A stretch of DNA of 64,000 nt from a virus (IMGVR_UViG_3300032116_014198:1-64000); one strand, 5' to 3'; counted from the first letter of the stretch, positions 18,612 to 28,227 are shown. Notes: generated by a model not told the origin, from the sequence alone. Numbers and translations are program-made.

Positions 18612-19608
18612 AAATTTCTATTACTTTTTTGAAAATTTGTTCATCACTCGGATGACATTCAAAAGTTTCTTTTTTCTCTAAACAATTAATCAAAGGTGCA
18701 ACACCTTGAATTGAACCCCACTCCTCAATACCATATTTTAATTCTGAAGCACAAAATATATCACAACCACCACCAACATAATGAAACTTATATTGTTGTG
18801 AGTTTTTTCTATATGGAATCCTCCAATATGGGTTAATTGAAGAACCAAGTTGAATAATGTGAGCGTCTGTTGTACCTGCCAAGTGTAACAATCCTGAATC
18901 CATTGTTATAAAACAAATTGAATTTTGAATTAAATGCCAAGCCTGAGAGATATTTGTTTGATTCATTAAGTTCAACCCTAATTTAATATCAATATCAAAT
19001 CCTTTCTTTTCAATATGCCAAAAACCAACTTCATCTGTGTCTTTACCAATTGAAACAACAGCAATTCCCATTTCATTTAATTTGGTTGTTACTGATTGCC
19101 ATTTATCAAAATCCCAAGTACGAGATTGCCACGTGGTTGCTGGATGTATCAATACATATTTTTCAGGTAAACCTTCAATAGGTTCAAATGGGTCTGAATA
19201 ATATTCACATTCCATTTCAGTGGGTAATAAGTTAAAACCTAAATTCATGGCATGGAATTGACGAATATCAATTCTAGCATGTTTTGACTGAACTCCTTTA
19301 TCATTTTGTCTACCAACATTATAGAAAGAACTATGGATTAGGAAGTTTTCTCTTAGGTAGTCAAAGTTAATTGAATCGGGACGATAAGTGTTTTTAATAT
19401 ATGGATTGTGTTTAAACAATTCAGGATGTTTCGTAATTAGATTTAACTTACAACCATATGCTTCTGAAACTTTTTTAATAGTGGGGGTTGAACAAAGAGC
19501 ATCGCCCATTGAATAACATTCTGACAAATCAAAGTATACCGCATCTCCAACTTCTTGAGCTGGTACGTTCCATAAAAATTCGTTTCTTGTATGCCAAATT
19601 TTTCTCAT
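18595..19608 (-). CDS. GT9 family glycosyltransferase (heptosyltransferase-like)
   Basis: 337 residues. SMGDALCSTPTIKKVSEAYG is the N-terminal GT9 loop, YVLIHPATTWQSRTWDFDKW the central donor-binding strand and FITMDSGLLHLAGTTDAHII the conserved C-terminal region. Late cysteines (CDIFC ... NC ... FECHPS) recall the four-Cys element of the two heptosyltransferases in this operon. GT9 enzymes normally transfer ADP-heptose to LPS core. Whether the acceptor here is LPS-like or a protein glycan cannot be told. It is the third gene of the operon. Confidence 0.85.
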   Translation of the reverse strand: MRKIWHTRNEFLWNVPAQEVGDAVYFDLSECYSMGDALCSTPTIKKVSEAYGCKLNLITKHPELFKHNPYIKNTYRPDSINFDYLRENFLIHSSFYNVGRQNDKGVQSKHARIDIRQFHAMNLGFNLLPTEMECEYYSDPFEPIEGLPEKYVLIHPATTWQSRTWDFDKWQSVTTKLNEMGIAVVSIGKDTDEVGFWHIEKKGFDIDIKLGLNLMNQTNISQAWHLIQNSICFITMDSGLLHLAGTTDAHIIQLGSSINPYWRIPYRKNSQQYKFHYVGGGCDIFCASELKYGIEEWGSIQGVAPLINCLEKKETFECHPSDEQIFKKVIEIYGTGN

Positions 19609-19631
19609 AAATTAAATAATAATAAATCAAA

Positions 19632-20342
19632 TTAACATATCCAAACTAATGGAAAATCTTGAAGTTCTGGATTATTTGGCATATCCAATTCTGTTGGCCA
19701 TTGACCTCTATCAAAATGAAATGCTTCAAACAATCTATCATTAATAAATGTTAACTCCATTGTATCAGGTACCGCAATCCACCATGAACCAATCATTGGT
19801 GCGGAATTGTTTCCGTGTAAATGTGTTAAAGTAAAATGGTTTGTAATTTTTTCTAAAATTTTGGTTGCTCTTGGACGATATTCATTAACATCACCAGTCC
19901 AATGTATTTCCAACACAATACCAATCACATTTTTTGATAGTTCTTCAATATTGGTATTTTCAAAGAATTCATACTCGGCACCCTCAACATCAATTTTTAA
20001 AAAAACATTTTTATCTTCATCACCATTTTCTTTAAGATGGTCAAAAAAATGTTTTTTATCGTTTTCTTTTATGTGACTTAATCCTTCTTTGTGAAAAATT
20101 AAGTTGTCGTTAGGGTGTGTAAAATCAACGGTGTGGTCATATAAATGAACAGGTTTAGATGTTCTATTGTGAAAATCTAGTTCAAAATCACAATTATATT
20201 CAACACCATATGTGTACAACACATCAGCCTTGTCCAATATTGTTTGATTTACAATATAACCACCATCATTATTACTACCCAATCTAACTTTAGTATCTAA
20301 AACACCATATGGTCTTAGAAAGTTTACAAAATCGTCTCTCAT
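19632..20342 (-). CDS. FkbM-like SAM methyltransferase
   Basis: 236 residues. The start, VRLGSNNDGGYIV, and the core motif VFLKIDVEGAEYEFF (D-x-E-G-x-E) are typical of the FkbM/methyltransferase-21 group. VLEIHWTG and HLHGNN follow. Motif I is weak (VLYTYGVEYNCDFE), which is common in this subgroup. Sugar O-methylation is likely from context. It overlaps the epimerase gene by 4 bp and is followed by a 23-nt gap, the largest inside the operon. Confidence 0.75.
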   Translation of the reverse strand: MRDDFVNFLRPYGVLDTKVRLGSNNDGGYIVNQTILDKADVLYTYGVEYNCDFELDFHNRTSKPVHLYDHTVDFTHPNDNLIFHKEGLSHIKENDKKHFFDHLKENGDEDKNVFLKIDVEGAEYEFFENTNIEELSKNVIGIVLEIHWTGDVNEYRPRATKILEKITNHFTLTHLHGNNSAPMIGSWWIAVPDTMELTFINDRLFEAFHFDRGQWPTELDMPNNPELQDFPLVWIC

Positions 20343-21145
20343 TTTAAATAATTCATATATTCAGTTAATCCTTTTTCAAGTGTGTATTTTGGTTCCCAAC
20401 CCTTCATCCATTTTAATTTATTGGAACAAGTATAAAATTGATAACCTTTTGGAATTATATCTTTTGATGTGTATCCAAAATCAATTTTCATAATATTCAA
20501 TATTTTTTCAAATGATTCTGCAACGCCTGAACCAACATCATAAAACTTACCCAATAACTTTTTATAGTTTTCAAATGCAAATATGTTTGCTGATATAATA
20601 TCTTTAACATATATAAAATCTCTTTTTGGACTACCAGGAAATAATTTAATTTCATCACCTGATAAATTCTTTTTGTGCATTTGATATGCGACAGATGACA
20701 TAATTCCTTTATGTTCTTCACCTGGTCCATACACATTAAAGTATCTAAGTGCAATTCCACCATTATTAATAATGTAATCTTCGGCAATATATTTGCTCCA
20801 CCCGTATAAGTTAGATGGGAATTCATTATTGGTTCCATAATTTGCTGCTGATGACGAATAAATCAAAGGAATTTTTTTTGATTTACAAATGTTTGATATG
20901 TGTTTACTAAACTCATAATTAACCAACATCATATAATTAACGTCTTGTTCTAATGTGTTTGAACAAGCGCCAACGTGAAATACAGATTTAATGTCTAACC
21001 AAAATAAATTTGAGACATCTGACTTCCATGTGTGAGAATTAAATACATCCTCATTAATTTCAATAACCTCAAATTGTTTTTCTAATTCTACTTTCAAATT
21101 AGACCCGATAAAACCTTTTGAACCTGTTAAGATTACTTTTTCCAT
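20339..21145 (-). CDS. hldD: ADP-glycero-manno-heptose 6-epimerase-like SDR (HldD/RfaD)
   Basis: 268 residues (bacterial HldD is about 310). The NAD-binding TGSKGFIGSN is at residues 7-16 and the YxxxK pair is Y114/K118 in LYGWSKY. The match to HldD extends to specific blocks: FHVGACSNT, YFNVYGPGEEHKG, IMSSVAYQMHKK, KLFPGS-x-KRDFIYVKD, GVAESFEKI and a closing EYMNYLK. HldD converts ADP-D-glycero- to ADP-L-glycero-manno-heptose. It is the first gene of the minus-strand operon, which also holds GT9 and BAHT-type heptosyltransferases. The earlier pathway enzymes (GmhA, HldE, GmhB) are not in the window, so the host would have to supply ADP-heptose. Confidence 0.85.
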   Translation of the reverse strand: MEKVILTGSKGFIGSNLKVELEKQFEVIEINEDVFNSHTWKSDVSNLFWLDIKSVFHVGACSNTLEQDVNYMMLVNYEFSKHISNICKSKKIPLIYSSSAANYGTNNEFPSNLYGWSKYIAEDYIINNGGIALRYFNVYGPGEEHKGIMSSVAYQMHKKNLSGDEIKLFPGSPKRDFIYVKDIISANIFAFENYKKLLGKFYDVGSGVAESFEKILNIMKIDFGYTSKDIIPKGYQFYTCSNKLKWMKGWEPKYTLEKGLTEYMNYLK

Positions 21146-21192
21146 TTGGAATAAAAATACGAAAGAAATGATTAAAGGAAAACATTTTGTGG

Positions 21193-21200
21193 TATTTATT
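21193..21200 (+). promoter_or_regulatory. TATTTATA-type motif before adhesin 1
   Basis: The sequence is TATTTATT, six bases before the ATG at 21207, in the short divergent region between the glycan operon and the adhesins. It is one base from the octamer seen before many transcription units in this window. Confidence 0.5.
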
Positions 21201-21206
21201 ATTACA

Positions 21207-23354
21207 ATGCCAAGACCAATTGCCTATAAAACGGGAACAATCCAACCTCCAAATACTGCAAAACAATCCAATATTCTTGTGGGTGTTGGTCCTTCAAATT
21301 GGGGAGCTGGTGCTGCAAATGCGACTTTTTATAATAGTGTTGATTCATCTTATCAATATGTTATTATAAAAAATTCTAATCCACCGGCAATGTGGGCTAC
21401 TGGTGATTTTACTGATACAAGTTTATTAAGAATAATTAATGGTTTACCTGAAAGAATTAATCAGACCGTTTTTACAAACGTAAATACTGCGATAAATTGG
21501 TTATTTGAAACAGGAGTTTATTCCATGTTGAAAAGTGAACAACTTTATGGTGAACCTATTACTAACGGGTTAGTAATATCTGTAAATGGACCATCAACAG
21601 GTAAAAATATATTTAATGCGACAACTTATCCTGATTTTATAGGATGGTATGATTATGGTGGATACGCAAGTTATAATATAACTAATGACCCTCCTTATCC
21701 AGGAAGTACTACAAAAACAGCAATCAGAGGAGGATTCGGATGTTATTCAGGTATTGCTATGGAAGTTGGAAAACAATATGTGTTTTCCTTTTGGGTAAAA
21801 GCAATTGGGGATATTCCTAGTGATGCGCTTTTAACATGGAATAATCAATTTGGTAGCGGAGAAACTAATTCTTGGGTTGGATATTTACCCTCTAGTTCAG
21901 GCATATTTCCTACAAGTTGGACAAAATTTTCTTTTACTTTTACTTTAAATGCTGTAAGAACTCAATTTTATTTTTATGTTTATTCTCCTTCAACTCCTTC
22001 TTTTAGGAGTCCAACTAGTCCAGTATTATTTACTGAATTACAATTAGAAGAAGGTTCAACAGCAACAAATTATGCAATCCCTTCTGTTTATAATTTATAT
22101 AGTCTCTCAATGAAACCAACTAATGAAGGTTTATTAAATACATCTAGTTTATCTTTAGCTAATGGTACTTATTTCAATACAAATCAGGGTGGTGTGTTTA
22201 ATTTTGATGGGATTGACGATTATGCTGTTTTAACTGATGCTTCATTAAAAAATTATACAACAATAACCGCAAATATTTGGATGTATATTAATAGTTTTAC
22301 ATCAACATTTGAAACATATTTCTCATATAATGCCGAGGAAGCAGGATTAACTCAAGGTTGGGGTTTAAGACGAAGTGGTGATAACACTTTTCAATATTGG
22401 GGTGGAACGGGAAATTCGGGTATTAAACTTTATAAAAATGGTTCTCTTGTTGGAAGTAGTAATTCAACATGGAGTTATGTTTACGATTTAAATACGACAG
22501 GTTCATGGGCAATGATTACATTAGTTGCTACTGGAGTTTCTTCTTGGAATTCACATAATAGACTTACTTTGGGAACTCGAAGTGACTCTTTAAATTCGGC
22601 GACTAATTATAAAGTTGGTTTATTTAATTTATATAATAGAGAATTGTCTGTAACTGAAATTGAAAATTTATACACCGCTGGTTTACCAACATATCAAGCA
22701 AGTAATAGTATAATGATTAATCAAGGATTAACGCTTTATTTAGACGCTACAAATCCAAACTGTTATCCCGGTTCAGGGACGGCAATATATGATTTAAGTG
22801 GGTATGGAAATAATGGTACTTTATATAATGGTGTCGCGTTCAGTTCAACGTATGGTGGAGGATTAGTTTTTGATGGTGTTGATGATTATATCATAATTCC
22901 AGGTAATGGAAGTGTAAACGCCTCAAGACCGACAGTTGAATTAGTGATGACCACCTCAACAAACGGGGGAAATATACTTGCTCAAGGTCAATACGGTTCA
23001 AATTGGGGTTTTGGTGTTGGTGTTAAACCTACAAATATTATGGCTAGAAATAATAGTGGAGATGCTACTATTAGTGTAAATAACAGTGGTTTAGTTCATG
23101 TGGTGGTTGTTTGGGATGGAAGTGGAAACCAGTATTATAAAAATGGTCAATATTTAGGTAGAACAACGGCTAACTATTCACCCAACCCTGGTGGTGATGT
23201 TACTATAGGTGGTGTTAGGGCTCAAGTACCATCTCAAAATTTACAAGAATTTGGTAATTCAACAGTTAATATTGTTAGAATATATAATAGACCATTAACT
23301 AATACTGAAGTACAACAAAACTTTAACTCAATAAAAACACAATTTGGACTATAA
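21207..23354 (+). CDS. Lectin-domain (LamG-like) adhesin 1, probable receptor-binding tail protein
   Basis: 715 residues from the ATG at 21207. An upstream in-frame ATG at 21168 exists, but the two paralogues begin exactly here (M-x-K/R-PIAYKTG). Residues 1-115 are a conserved anchor (NILVGVGPSNWGAGAANATFY). Residues about 150-290 resemble a CBM4/9-type carbohydrate-binding beta-sandwich (YVFSFWVKAIG; VLFTELQLEEGST). Two concanavalin A-like LamG domains follow, each starting near a VFNFDGIDDYAVL or LVFDGVDDYIIIP motif. No signal peptide. Such modular proteins bind surface glycans, so receptor recognition is likely. It is the first of three paralogues, and its stop codon overlaps the next start by one base (TAATG). 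Confidence 0.8.
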   Translation: MPRPIAYKTGTIQPPNTAKQSNILVGVGPSNWGAGAANATFYNSVDSSYQYVIIKNSNPPAMWATGDFTDTSLLRIINGLPERINQTVFTNVNTAINWLFETGVYSMLKSEQLYGEPITNGLVISVNGPSTGKNIFNATTYPDFIGWYDYGGYASYNITNDPPYPGSTTKTAIRGGFGCYSGIAMEVGKQYVFSFWVKAIGDIPSDALLTWNNQFGSGETNSWVGYLPSSSGIFPTSWTKFSFTFTLNAVRTQFYFYVYSPSTPSFRSPTSPVLFTELQLEEGSTATNYAIPSVYNLYSLSMKPTNEGLLNTSSLSLANGTYFNTNQGGVFNFDGIDDYAVLTDASLKNYTTITANIWMYINSFTSTFETYFSYNAEEAGLTQGWGLRRSGDNTFQYWGGTGNSGIKLYKNGSLVGSSNSTWSYVYDLNTTGSWAMITLVATGVSSWNSHNRLTLGTRSDSLNSATNYKVGLFNLYNRELSVTEIENLYTAGLPTYQASNSIMINQGLTLYLDATNPNCYPGSGTAIYDLSGYGNNGTLYNGVAFSSTYGGGLVFDGVDDYIIIPGNGSVNASRPTVELVMTTSTNGGNILAQGQYGSNWGFGVGVKPTNIMARNNSGDATISVNNSGLVHVVVVWDGSGNQYYKNGQYLGRTTANYSPNPGGDVTIGGVRAQVPSQNLQEFGNSTVNIVRIYNRPLTNTEVQQNFNSIKTQFGL

Positions 23355-25525
23355 TGCCGAAACCAATAGCATATAAAACGGGTTCAATCCAACCACCAAA
23401 CACGGCAAAACAATCCAATATTCTTGTGGGTGTTGGTCCTGCAAACTGGGGTGCGGGTGCGGCAAACGCAACTTTCTATAATAGTGTTGATTCATCTTAT
23501 CAATATGTGATTATAAGAAATACTAACCCACCAGCAATGTGGGCAACAGGTGATTTCACTGATGCAAGTTTATTAACAATAATAAATGGTTTACCTGATA
23601 GAGTAGGTTCAACACCATTTACAAGTGTTAGTACTGCAATAAATTGGTTGTTGGGTTCAGGAACTTATTCTATGTTAAAAAATGAACAACCTTACGGTGG
23701 TCCTGTTGTTAGTGGATTGGCTGCGGGATTTAATGCAACACAAAAGAATTTATTTGTTAATGGAGATTTTAACAACACAGAATCTGGATATCCTTTTTAT
23801 TTTGGTTCTTATGGTGGTTCATCTACTGTAATTGATATTACAAATAATAAACCATATGTTGGTTCTAAAACTACTAAAGCATTACAAATTACAAATGGTG
23901 GTAATGTAATGTATACAACTAATTTAATGGAAGTAGGTAAAACATACACATTTTCGTTTTGGGGTAGAAAAACAGATGGTACTAGCGGGGATATTGGATT
24001 TGATAAAGGACCTATTTGGAATAACCAAAATGGGTTGGGAGAATTAAACAATTTTTCATATCCTTGGAACGGAACTGTTTTACCAAGTACTACAATAGAT
24101 GGTACTTGGAGAAAGTATAATTATACTTTTTTATATAACGACGCTAGAACTCAATTTTATTTTTATAATGTCGCTGGTGTGTCTATTTTTACTGAATTTC
24201 AAATTGAAGAAGGTTCAACATCAACAACTTTTTCATCATTTCCTAATTACACTCCACAAAACACAGGTTTAATAAACACTGGAAATTGGTCTTTAATTAA
24301 TGGTGCTTATTTTGGTGGAAAATATGGTGGGTCATACAATTTTGACGGTGTGGATGATAGAATTACTTATCCTATAGGATTCTCAACTTGGAATGATAAA
24401 ACTTTCACTATTGAAAGTTGGTTTGAATGGGGAACAGGGGCGTCTAATAATAATTACGGATGGTTTGAATTGGCTGGTGCTGGAGGTTCAAATTGGGGAT
24501 TATCACATGTTCCTAGAACTGGTGCTTTTTATTTTTATTGGGTATCATCGGCTAATGGTGGTGGATATTATGTGTTAAATAACGCTATCCAAGATAATGT
24601 TCCTTTACATATGGCTATTACCTTTAATGGGGTTGGTGGAAATAACGCTACAACACTCTATAATAATACTAAAATTTATATCAATGGTGTTTTGCAAACT
24701 AATGTAGAAGGTGGTGGTGCCGGTGTAAGTTCTAATAGTGTAATTAGTGTTGGTGGTCAACAATATCCTTTTAAAGGTAACATTTATACTTTTAATTATT
24801 ATAATAGGGTGTTATCAAATACGGAAATTCAAAATATATATAGTGCTGGAGTACCAATTTATCTCCCATCCCAATCTATAGTTAATCAAGGATTAACAGT
24901 TTATTACGATTTTTCAAATCCAAATTGTTATGGTGGTGAAGGAACAACAATTTATGATTTGAGTGGATATAACAATAACGGAACATTAATAAATGGGACT
25001 TCATATAGCACAACAAATGGAGGAGCATTAGTATTTGATGGTGTGGATGATTACGTTCAATTTACTTCAACATATGCGGGTACCATTTGTTTTTGGGGTA
25101 TAATGGATAACGATATTCCTGGATTGGCAGCTTTAGTGGGTGTTAATGCTACAGGTGATGGTGCTTTAAGATGGTATGGTACTAATTTTAAATCTTTTAG
25201 AGGTGCTGTACCACCACCTTATATTGCGGGAGCTGCAGATGCTAACGATTATCAAACTGGTTATCTTAACCAATTTATGATAAATGGTGTATCTAATTTA
25301 CCATTAGATGGTAATGGGTTTTATATTATTCCAAATAATAGAACATTAGACCAAAATTTCTATGTGGGTGCAATAGGTAATAGAAACGTAAGTACTCTTT
25401 CACATACCTTTATGGGTAGAACATATAAAGGAAAAATATTTAAAGTAATGATTTACAACAGACAATTAACAAATGCCGAATTATTACAAAATTATAATGC
25501 TACAAAAGCACAATATGGACTTTAA
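23354..25525 (+). CDS. Lectin-domain (LamG-like) adhesin 2
   Basis: 723 residues. The N-terminal 115 residues are nearly identical to adhesins 1 and 3 (KPIAYKTGSIQPPNTAKQ; DSSYQYVI). The middle region (LFVNGDFNNTES ... TYTFSFWGRK ... IFTEFQIEEGST) again looks like a CBM4/9-like module. Two LamG-type domains follow (YNFDGVDDRITY; LVFDGVDDYVQF), but their bodies differ strongly from adhesin 1. The second LamG domain lacks the long hydrophilic loop of adhesin 1. It ends KAQYGL, parallel to KTQFGL in the others. Confidence 0.8.
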   Translation: MPKPIAYKTGSIQPPNTAKQSNILVGVGPANWGAGAANATFYNSVDSSYQYVIIRNTNPPAMWATGDFTDASLLTIINGLPDRVGSTPFTSVSTAINWLLGSGTYSMLKNEQPYGGPVVSGLAAGFNATQKNLFVNGDFNNTESGYPFYFGSYGGSSTVIDITNNKPYVGSKTTKALQITNGGNVMYTTNLMEVGKTYTFSFWGRKTDGTSGDIGFDKGPIWNNQNGLGELNNFSYPWNGTVLPSTTIDGTWRKYNYTFLYNDARTQFYFYNVAGVSIFTEFQIEEGSTSTTFSSFPNYTPQNTGLINTGNWSLINGAYFGGKYGGSYNFDGVDDRITYPIGFSTWNDKTFTIESWFEWGTGASNNNYGWFELAGAGGSNWGLSHVPRTGAFYFYWVSSANGGGYYVLNNAIQDNVPLHMAITFNGVGGNNATTLYNNTKIYINGVLQTNVEGGGAGVSSNSVISVGGQQYPFKGNIYTFNYYNRVLSNTEIQNIYSAGVPIYLPSQSIVNQGLTVYYDFSNPNCYGGEGTTIYDLSGYNNNGTLINGTSYSTTNGGALVFDGVDDYVQFTSTYAGTICFWGIMDNDIPGLAALVGVNATGDGALRWYGTNFKSFRGAVPPPYIAGAADANDYQTGYLNQFMINGVSNLPLDGNGFYIIPNNRTLDQNFYVGAIGNRNVSTLSHTFMGRTYKGKIFKVMIYNRQLTNAELLQNYNATKAQYGL

Positions 25526-25536
25526 TAAATAAAATT

Positions 25537-25794
25537 ATGATACAAATATACGATGAACGCAATTTTTTAATTTTTAACGTAAGTGAAATTAACAAAATTA
25601 ATTTTGATGAGGTTTTAGAAACATCAGCAACTACATTACGAAAGTCAGTTAATGAAACTAAGACATTAATTAAATGGGACGGTGAAGCGCCAGATTTTGT
25701 TGCAACAATGACAACAAAAGAAGGTCCTTACACCTATGATGAAATATTAACAATTTTGGCAACACCAGAATGGACAGACCCAAACCCAATTTAA
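25537..25794 (+). CDS. Small protein between adhesin paralogues, possible fibre accessory
   Basis: 85 residues: acidic, soluble, no Cys. It contains WDGEAPDFVATMTTKEGPYT, then YDEILTILATPEWTDPNPI, a pattern reminiscent of small tail-fibre accessory or assembly proteins that end in a Trp-Pro-rich tail. I cannot name a family. It lies 11 bases after adhesin 2 and before adhesin 3, so a role in assembling or capping these adhesins is plausible. Confidence 0.6.
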   Translation: MIQIYDERNFLIFNVSEINKINFDEVLETSATTLRKSVNETKTLIKWDGEAPDFVATMTTKEGPYTYDEILTILATPEWTDPNPI

Positions 25795-25816
25795 GGTTTG
25801 TAAATCTTTAAATTGG

Positions 25817-25824
25817 TATTTATC
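25817..25824 (+). promoter_or_regulatory. TATTTATA-type motif before adhesin 3
   Basis: The sequence is TATTTATC, three bases before the ATG at 25828. The GGTATTTAT context is identical to that before adhesin 1. Confidence 0.45.
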
Positions 25825-25827
25825 ATT

Positions 25828-27957
25828 ATGTCCAAACCAATAGCATATAAGACAGGTTCAGTACAACCACCAAACACGGCAAAACAGTCCAACATCCTTG
25901 TAGGTGTTGGTCCCGCAAACTGGGGTGCAGGTGCGGCAAACGCTACTTTTTACAATAGTGTTGATTCGTCTTATCAATATGTTATTATAAAAAATTCTAA
26001 CCCACCTTTAATGTGGGGAACGGGTGATTTTACCAATACAAGTTTATTAACAATAATTAACGGGTTACCAGATAGAGTAGGTTCAACACCATTTACAGGA
26101 ACTACTACTGCAATAAATTGGTTGTTAGATTCAGGAATCTATTCCATGTTAAAAAATGAATTACCTTACGGTGGGTCAATAACTAGTGGGTTAGTATTAG
26201 ATTTTTGTCCTAAGGTAAACAATTATTTTGCTAATGGTGATTTTGCTTATGGAACCACAATTGGTTGGGTGGCATATGGTGGTACTATCAGTATTGCGGA
26301 TATAACAAATGACCGTCCTTATGTTGGTTCTAAATCAACGAAGGCTTTACAAAATTTAGGAGGTGGGTTTACTTGGGGTAGATATACTAATCCAGTTTAT
26401 GGTCCGGGCGGATTATTAGTTACAGGACAAACTTATACTTTTTCTTTTTGGGGTAAAGTCTTATCGGGACCTAATTTTGATATTAATTGGAATAATCAAA
26501 ACGGAAGTGGAGATGTAAGTAGTTGGAGCTATGGGAATTTTCCAGTTACAACTACTTGGCAAAAATATACCCAAACTTTTACTTATAATATTTCTAAAAA
26601 TTTTTTATATATTGCTGGAAGTTATGCTGCTAATACTCAATATGTACTCACAGAATTTCAACTAGAAGATGGAACCACTGCAAACCCATTTTCATCGTTT
26701 CCTGTAACTGCGGCTGGTTTAACAATCCCAAATAATGGTTTATTAAACACGTCAAGTTTTAGTTTGATTAATGGTCCTTATTTAAATGCGATTAACAATG
26801 GTAATATTAATCTTGATGGTGTTGATGATTATATTCTTTTAACAGATTCAACATTAAAAAATTATACAACAATAACTGCCAATATTTGGATGTATGTTAA
26901 TAGTACCAATACTTGGGAAACATATTTTTCATATAATGCTGAAGAGGCTGGATTATTACAAGGATGGGGAGTAAGAAGACAAAGTAATCTTAATAATTAC
27001 CAATACTGGGGAGGAACAGGAAATTCAGGAATTAAATTATATAAAAATGGAACTCTTATTTCATCTGGTAATACTTCTAGTGTAGTATCAGATGGAACAA
27101 ATACAACAGGTTCTTGGAATATGATTACTTTAGTAGCTAATGGTGTTTCGTCTTGGAATACACATAATAGACTAACTATGGGAACTAGAAGTGATAGTGT
27201 CAATTCTGCTACCAATATGAACGTTGGCTCTTTTAATTTATATAATAGAGAATTATCCGCAACCGATATTGTTAATTTATATAATTCACAACTTCCAATA
27301 TATCAACCAACCGCATTTCCTGTAAATTCAGGGTTAGTTCTTTTTTTAGATGCTTCAGACCCAAATTCATATACATCAGGTTCAAGTACTTGGAATGATA
27401 TAAGTGGATATGGAAGTAATATGACTTTATTAAATTCACCAACATTTAATTCGGCTAATGGTGGTTTCATTAGTTTTGATAATGTTGATGATTTTGGTTT
27501 TATAAATGTAACAAGTGGTAATTTATTGGGAAATGTAAATATATCTATGGAATTATGGATAAAAAATCCTGTTGGAAATTTTGTAATGAATGGGATTTAT
27601 GGTAGTTATTTTTCTAGTGGGTTTTATTCGGGTGGTTTATTAAAAAATAGTGGAGGTTCGGCAGGACCTTCTTGGTCATCAACAGCATCATGGCAACAAT
27701 GGGTTGCGGTATGGGACCAAACATTAAATCAAACTAGATTATACGTAAATGGTGTACTAACAGGTACTTCATCCAACACTTCTTGGAGTCCAAGCTCAGG
27801 AGGTAAATTAGTATTTGGTGGTGGTGCTCAGGGTAACGGAACTTATAGTAAAGAAGGTTCTATGGATATTGCAATCTACAGATTTTATAATAAAATACTA
27901 ACCCAATCTGAAATTATTCAAAATTACAACGCAAACAAAACACAATTTGGGTTATAG
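25828..27957 (+). CDS. Lectin-domain (LamG-like) adhesin 3
   Basis: 709 residues from the ATG at 25828, chosen by comparison with the paralogues (an in-frame TTG at 25813 is unlikely). It has the conserved anchor of residues 1-115. A CBM4/9-like module (YTFSFWGKVLSG; YVLTEFQLEDGTT) follows. The first LamG domain is very similar to that of adhesin 1 (LKNYTTITANIWMYVNS; ETYFSYNAEEAGL). The second LamG domain (FLDASDPNSYTSGSSTWNDI) is unlike the others. The mosaic of shared and private domains suggests recombination among adhesin genes. Confidence 0.8.
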   Translation: MSKPIAYKTGSVQPPNTAKQSNILVGVGPANWGAGAANATFYNSVDSSYQYVIIKNSNPPLMWGTGDFTNTSLLTIINGLPDRVGSTPFTGTTTAINWLLDSGIYSMLKNELPYGGSITSGLVLDFCPKVNNYFANGDFAYGTTIGWVAYGGTISIADITNDRPYVGSKSTKALQNLGGGFTWGRYTNPVYGPGGLLVTGQTYTFSFWGKVLSGPNFDINWNNQNGSGDVSSWSYGNFPVTTTWQKYTQTFTYNISKNFLYIAGSYAANTQYVLTEFQLEDGTTANPFSSFPVTAAGLTIPNNGLLNTSSFSLINGPYLNAINNGNINLDGVDDYILLTDSTLKNYTTITANIWMYVNSTNTWETYFSYNAEEAGLLQGWGVRRQSNLNNYQYWGGTGNSGIKLYKNGTLISSGNTSSVVSDGTNTTGSWNMITLVANGVSSWNTHNRLTMGTRSDSVNSATNMNVGSFNLYNRELSATDIVNLYNSQLPIYQPTAFPVNSGLVLFLDASDPNSYTSGSSTWNDISGYGSNMTLLNSPTFNSANGGFISFDNVDDFGFINVTSGNLLGNVNISMELWIKNPVGNFVMNGIYGSYFSSGFYSGGLLKNSGGSAGPSWSSTASWQQWVAVWDQTLNQTRLYVNGVLTGTSSNTSWSPSSGGKLVFGGGAQGNGTYSKEGSMDIAIYRFYNKILTQSEIIQNYNANKTQFGL

Positions 27958-27959
27958 TA

Positions 27960-28127
27960 TTAATTCTTTTTGTTAATCTGATGAAAGGTTTTCATCAATT
28001 TTAAACTGTCCTTGTAGTTCTTTTCAAGACGGTCCAATTCTTTTTCGTCAACAACAGACTCCAACGCTTTATTATAAGCGTCCTCAGATTCTCTTATTAA
28101 TTTTTCTATTGTTTTAAGTAATTTCAT
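27960..28127 (-). CDS. Small coiled-coil protein with possible capsid-targeting N-terminus
   Basis: A 55-residue gene read on the minus strand between adhesin 3 and the second glycosyltransferase block. It starts MKLLKTIEKLIRESEDAYN and continues with a charged helix (DEKELDRLEKNYKDSL), so the whole protein is predicted helical. A TATTTATA octamer is placed four bases upstream of its start. The N-terminus resembles several other proteins in this window with an (I/L)-x-E end near residue 13. No family recognised. The coding call rests on the clean frame, the upstream motif and the lack of any other gene here. Confidence 0.6.
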   Translation of the reverse strand: MKLLKTIEKLIRESEDAYNKALESVVDEKELDRLEKNYKDSLKLMKTFHQINKKN

Positions 28128-28131
28128 TTAC

Positions 28132-28153
28132 TATAAATATTTCCATATAAATA
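28132..28153 (-). promoter_or_regulatory. Two TATTTATA octamers upstream of the 55-residue gene
   Basis: On the minus strand there are two exact TATTTATA copies, at 28132-28139 and 28146-28153, separated by six bases. The nearer copy is 4 nt from the minus-strand start codon. The divergent GT60 gene begins 75 nt further on. Confidence 0.5.
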
Positions 28154-28227
28154 TAAAGTACAAACAATTCTTTATATTCACTTCATTAGGTAAAAACTTA
28201 TATTCTTTTATAAATGGAATTTTTATA

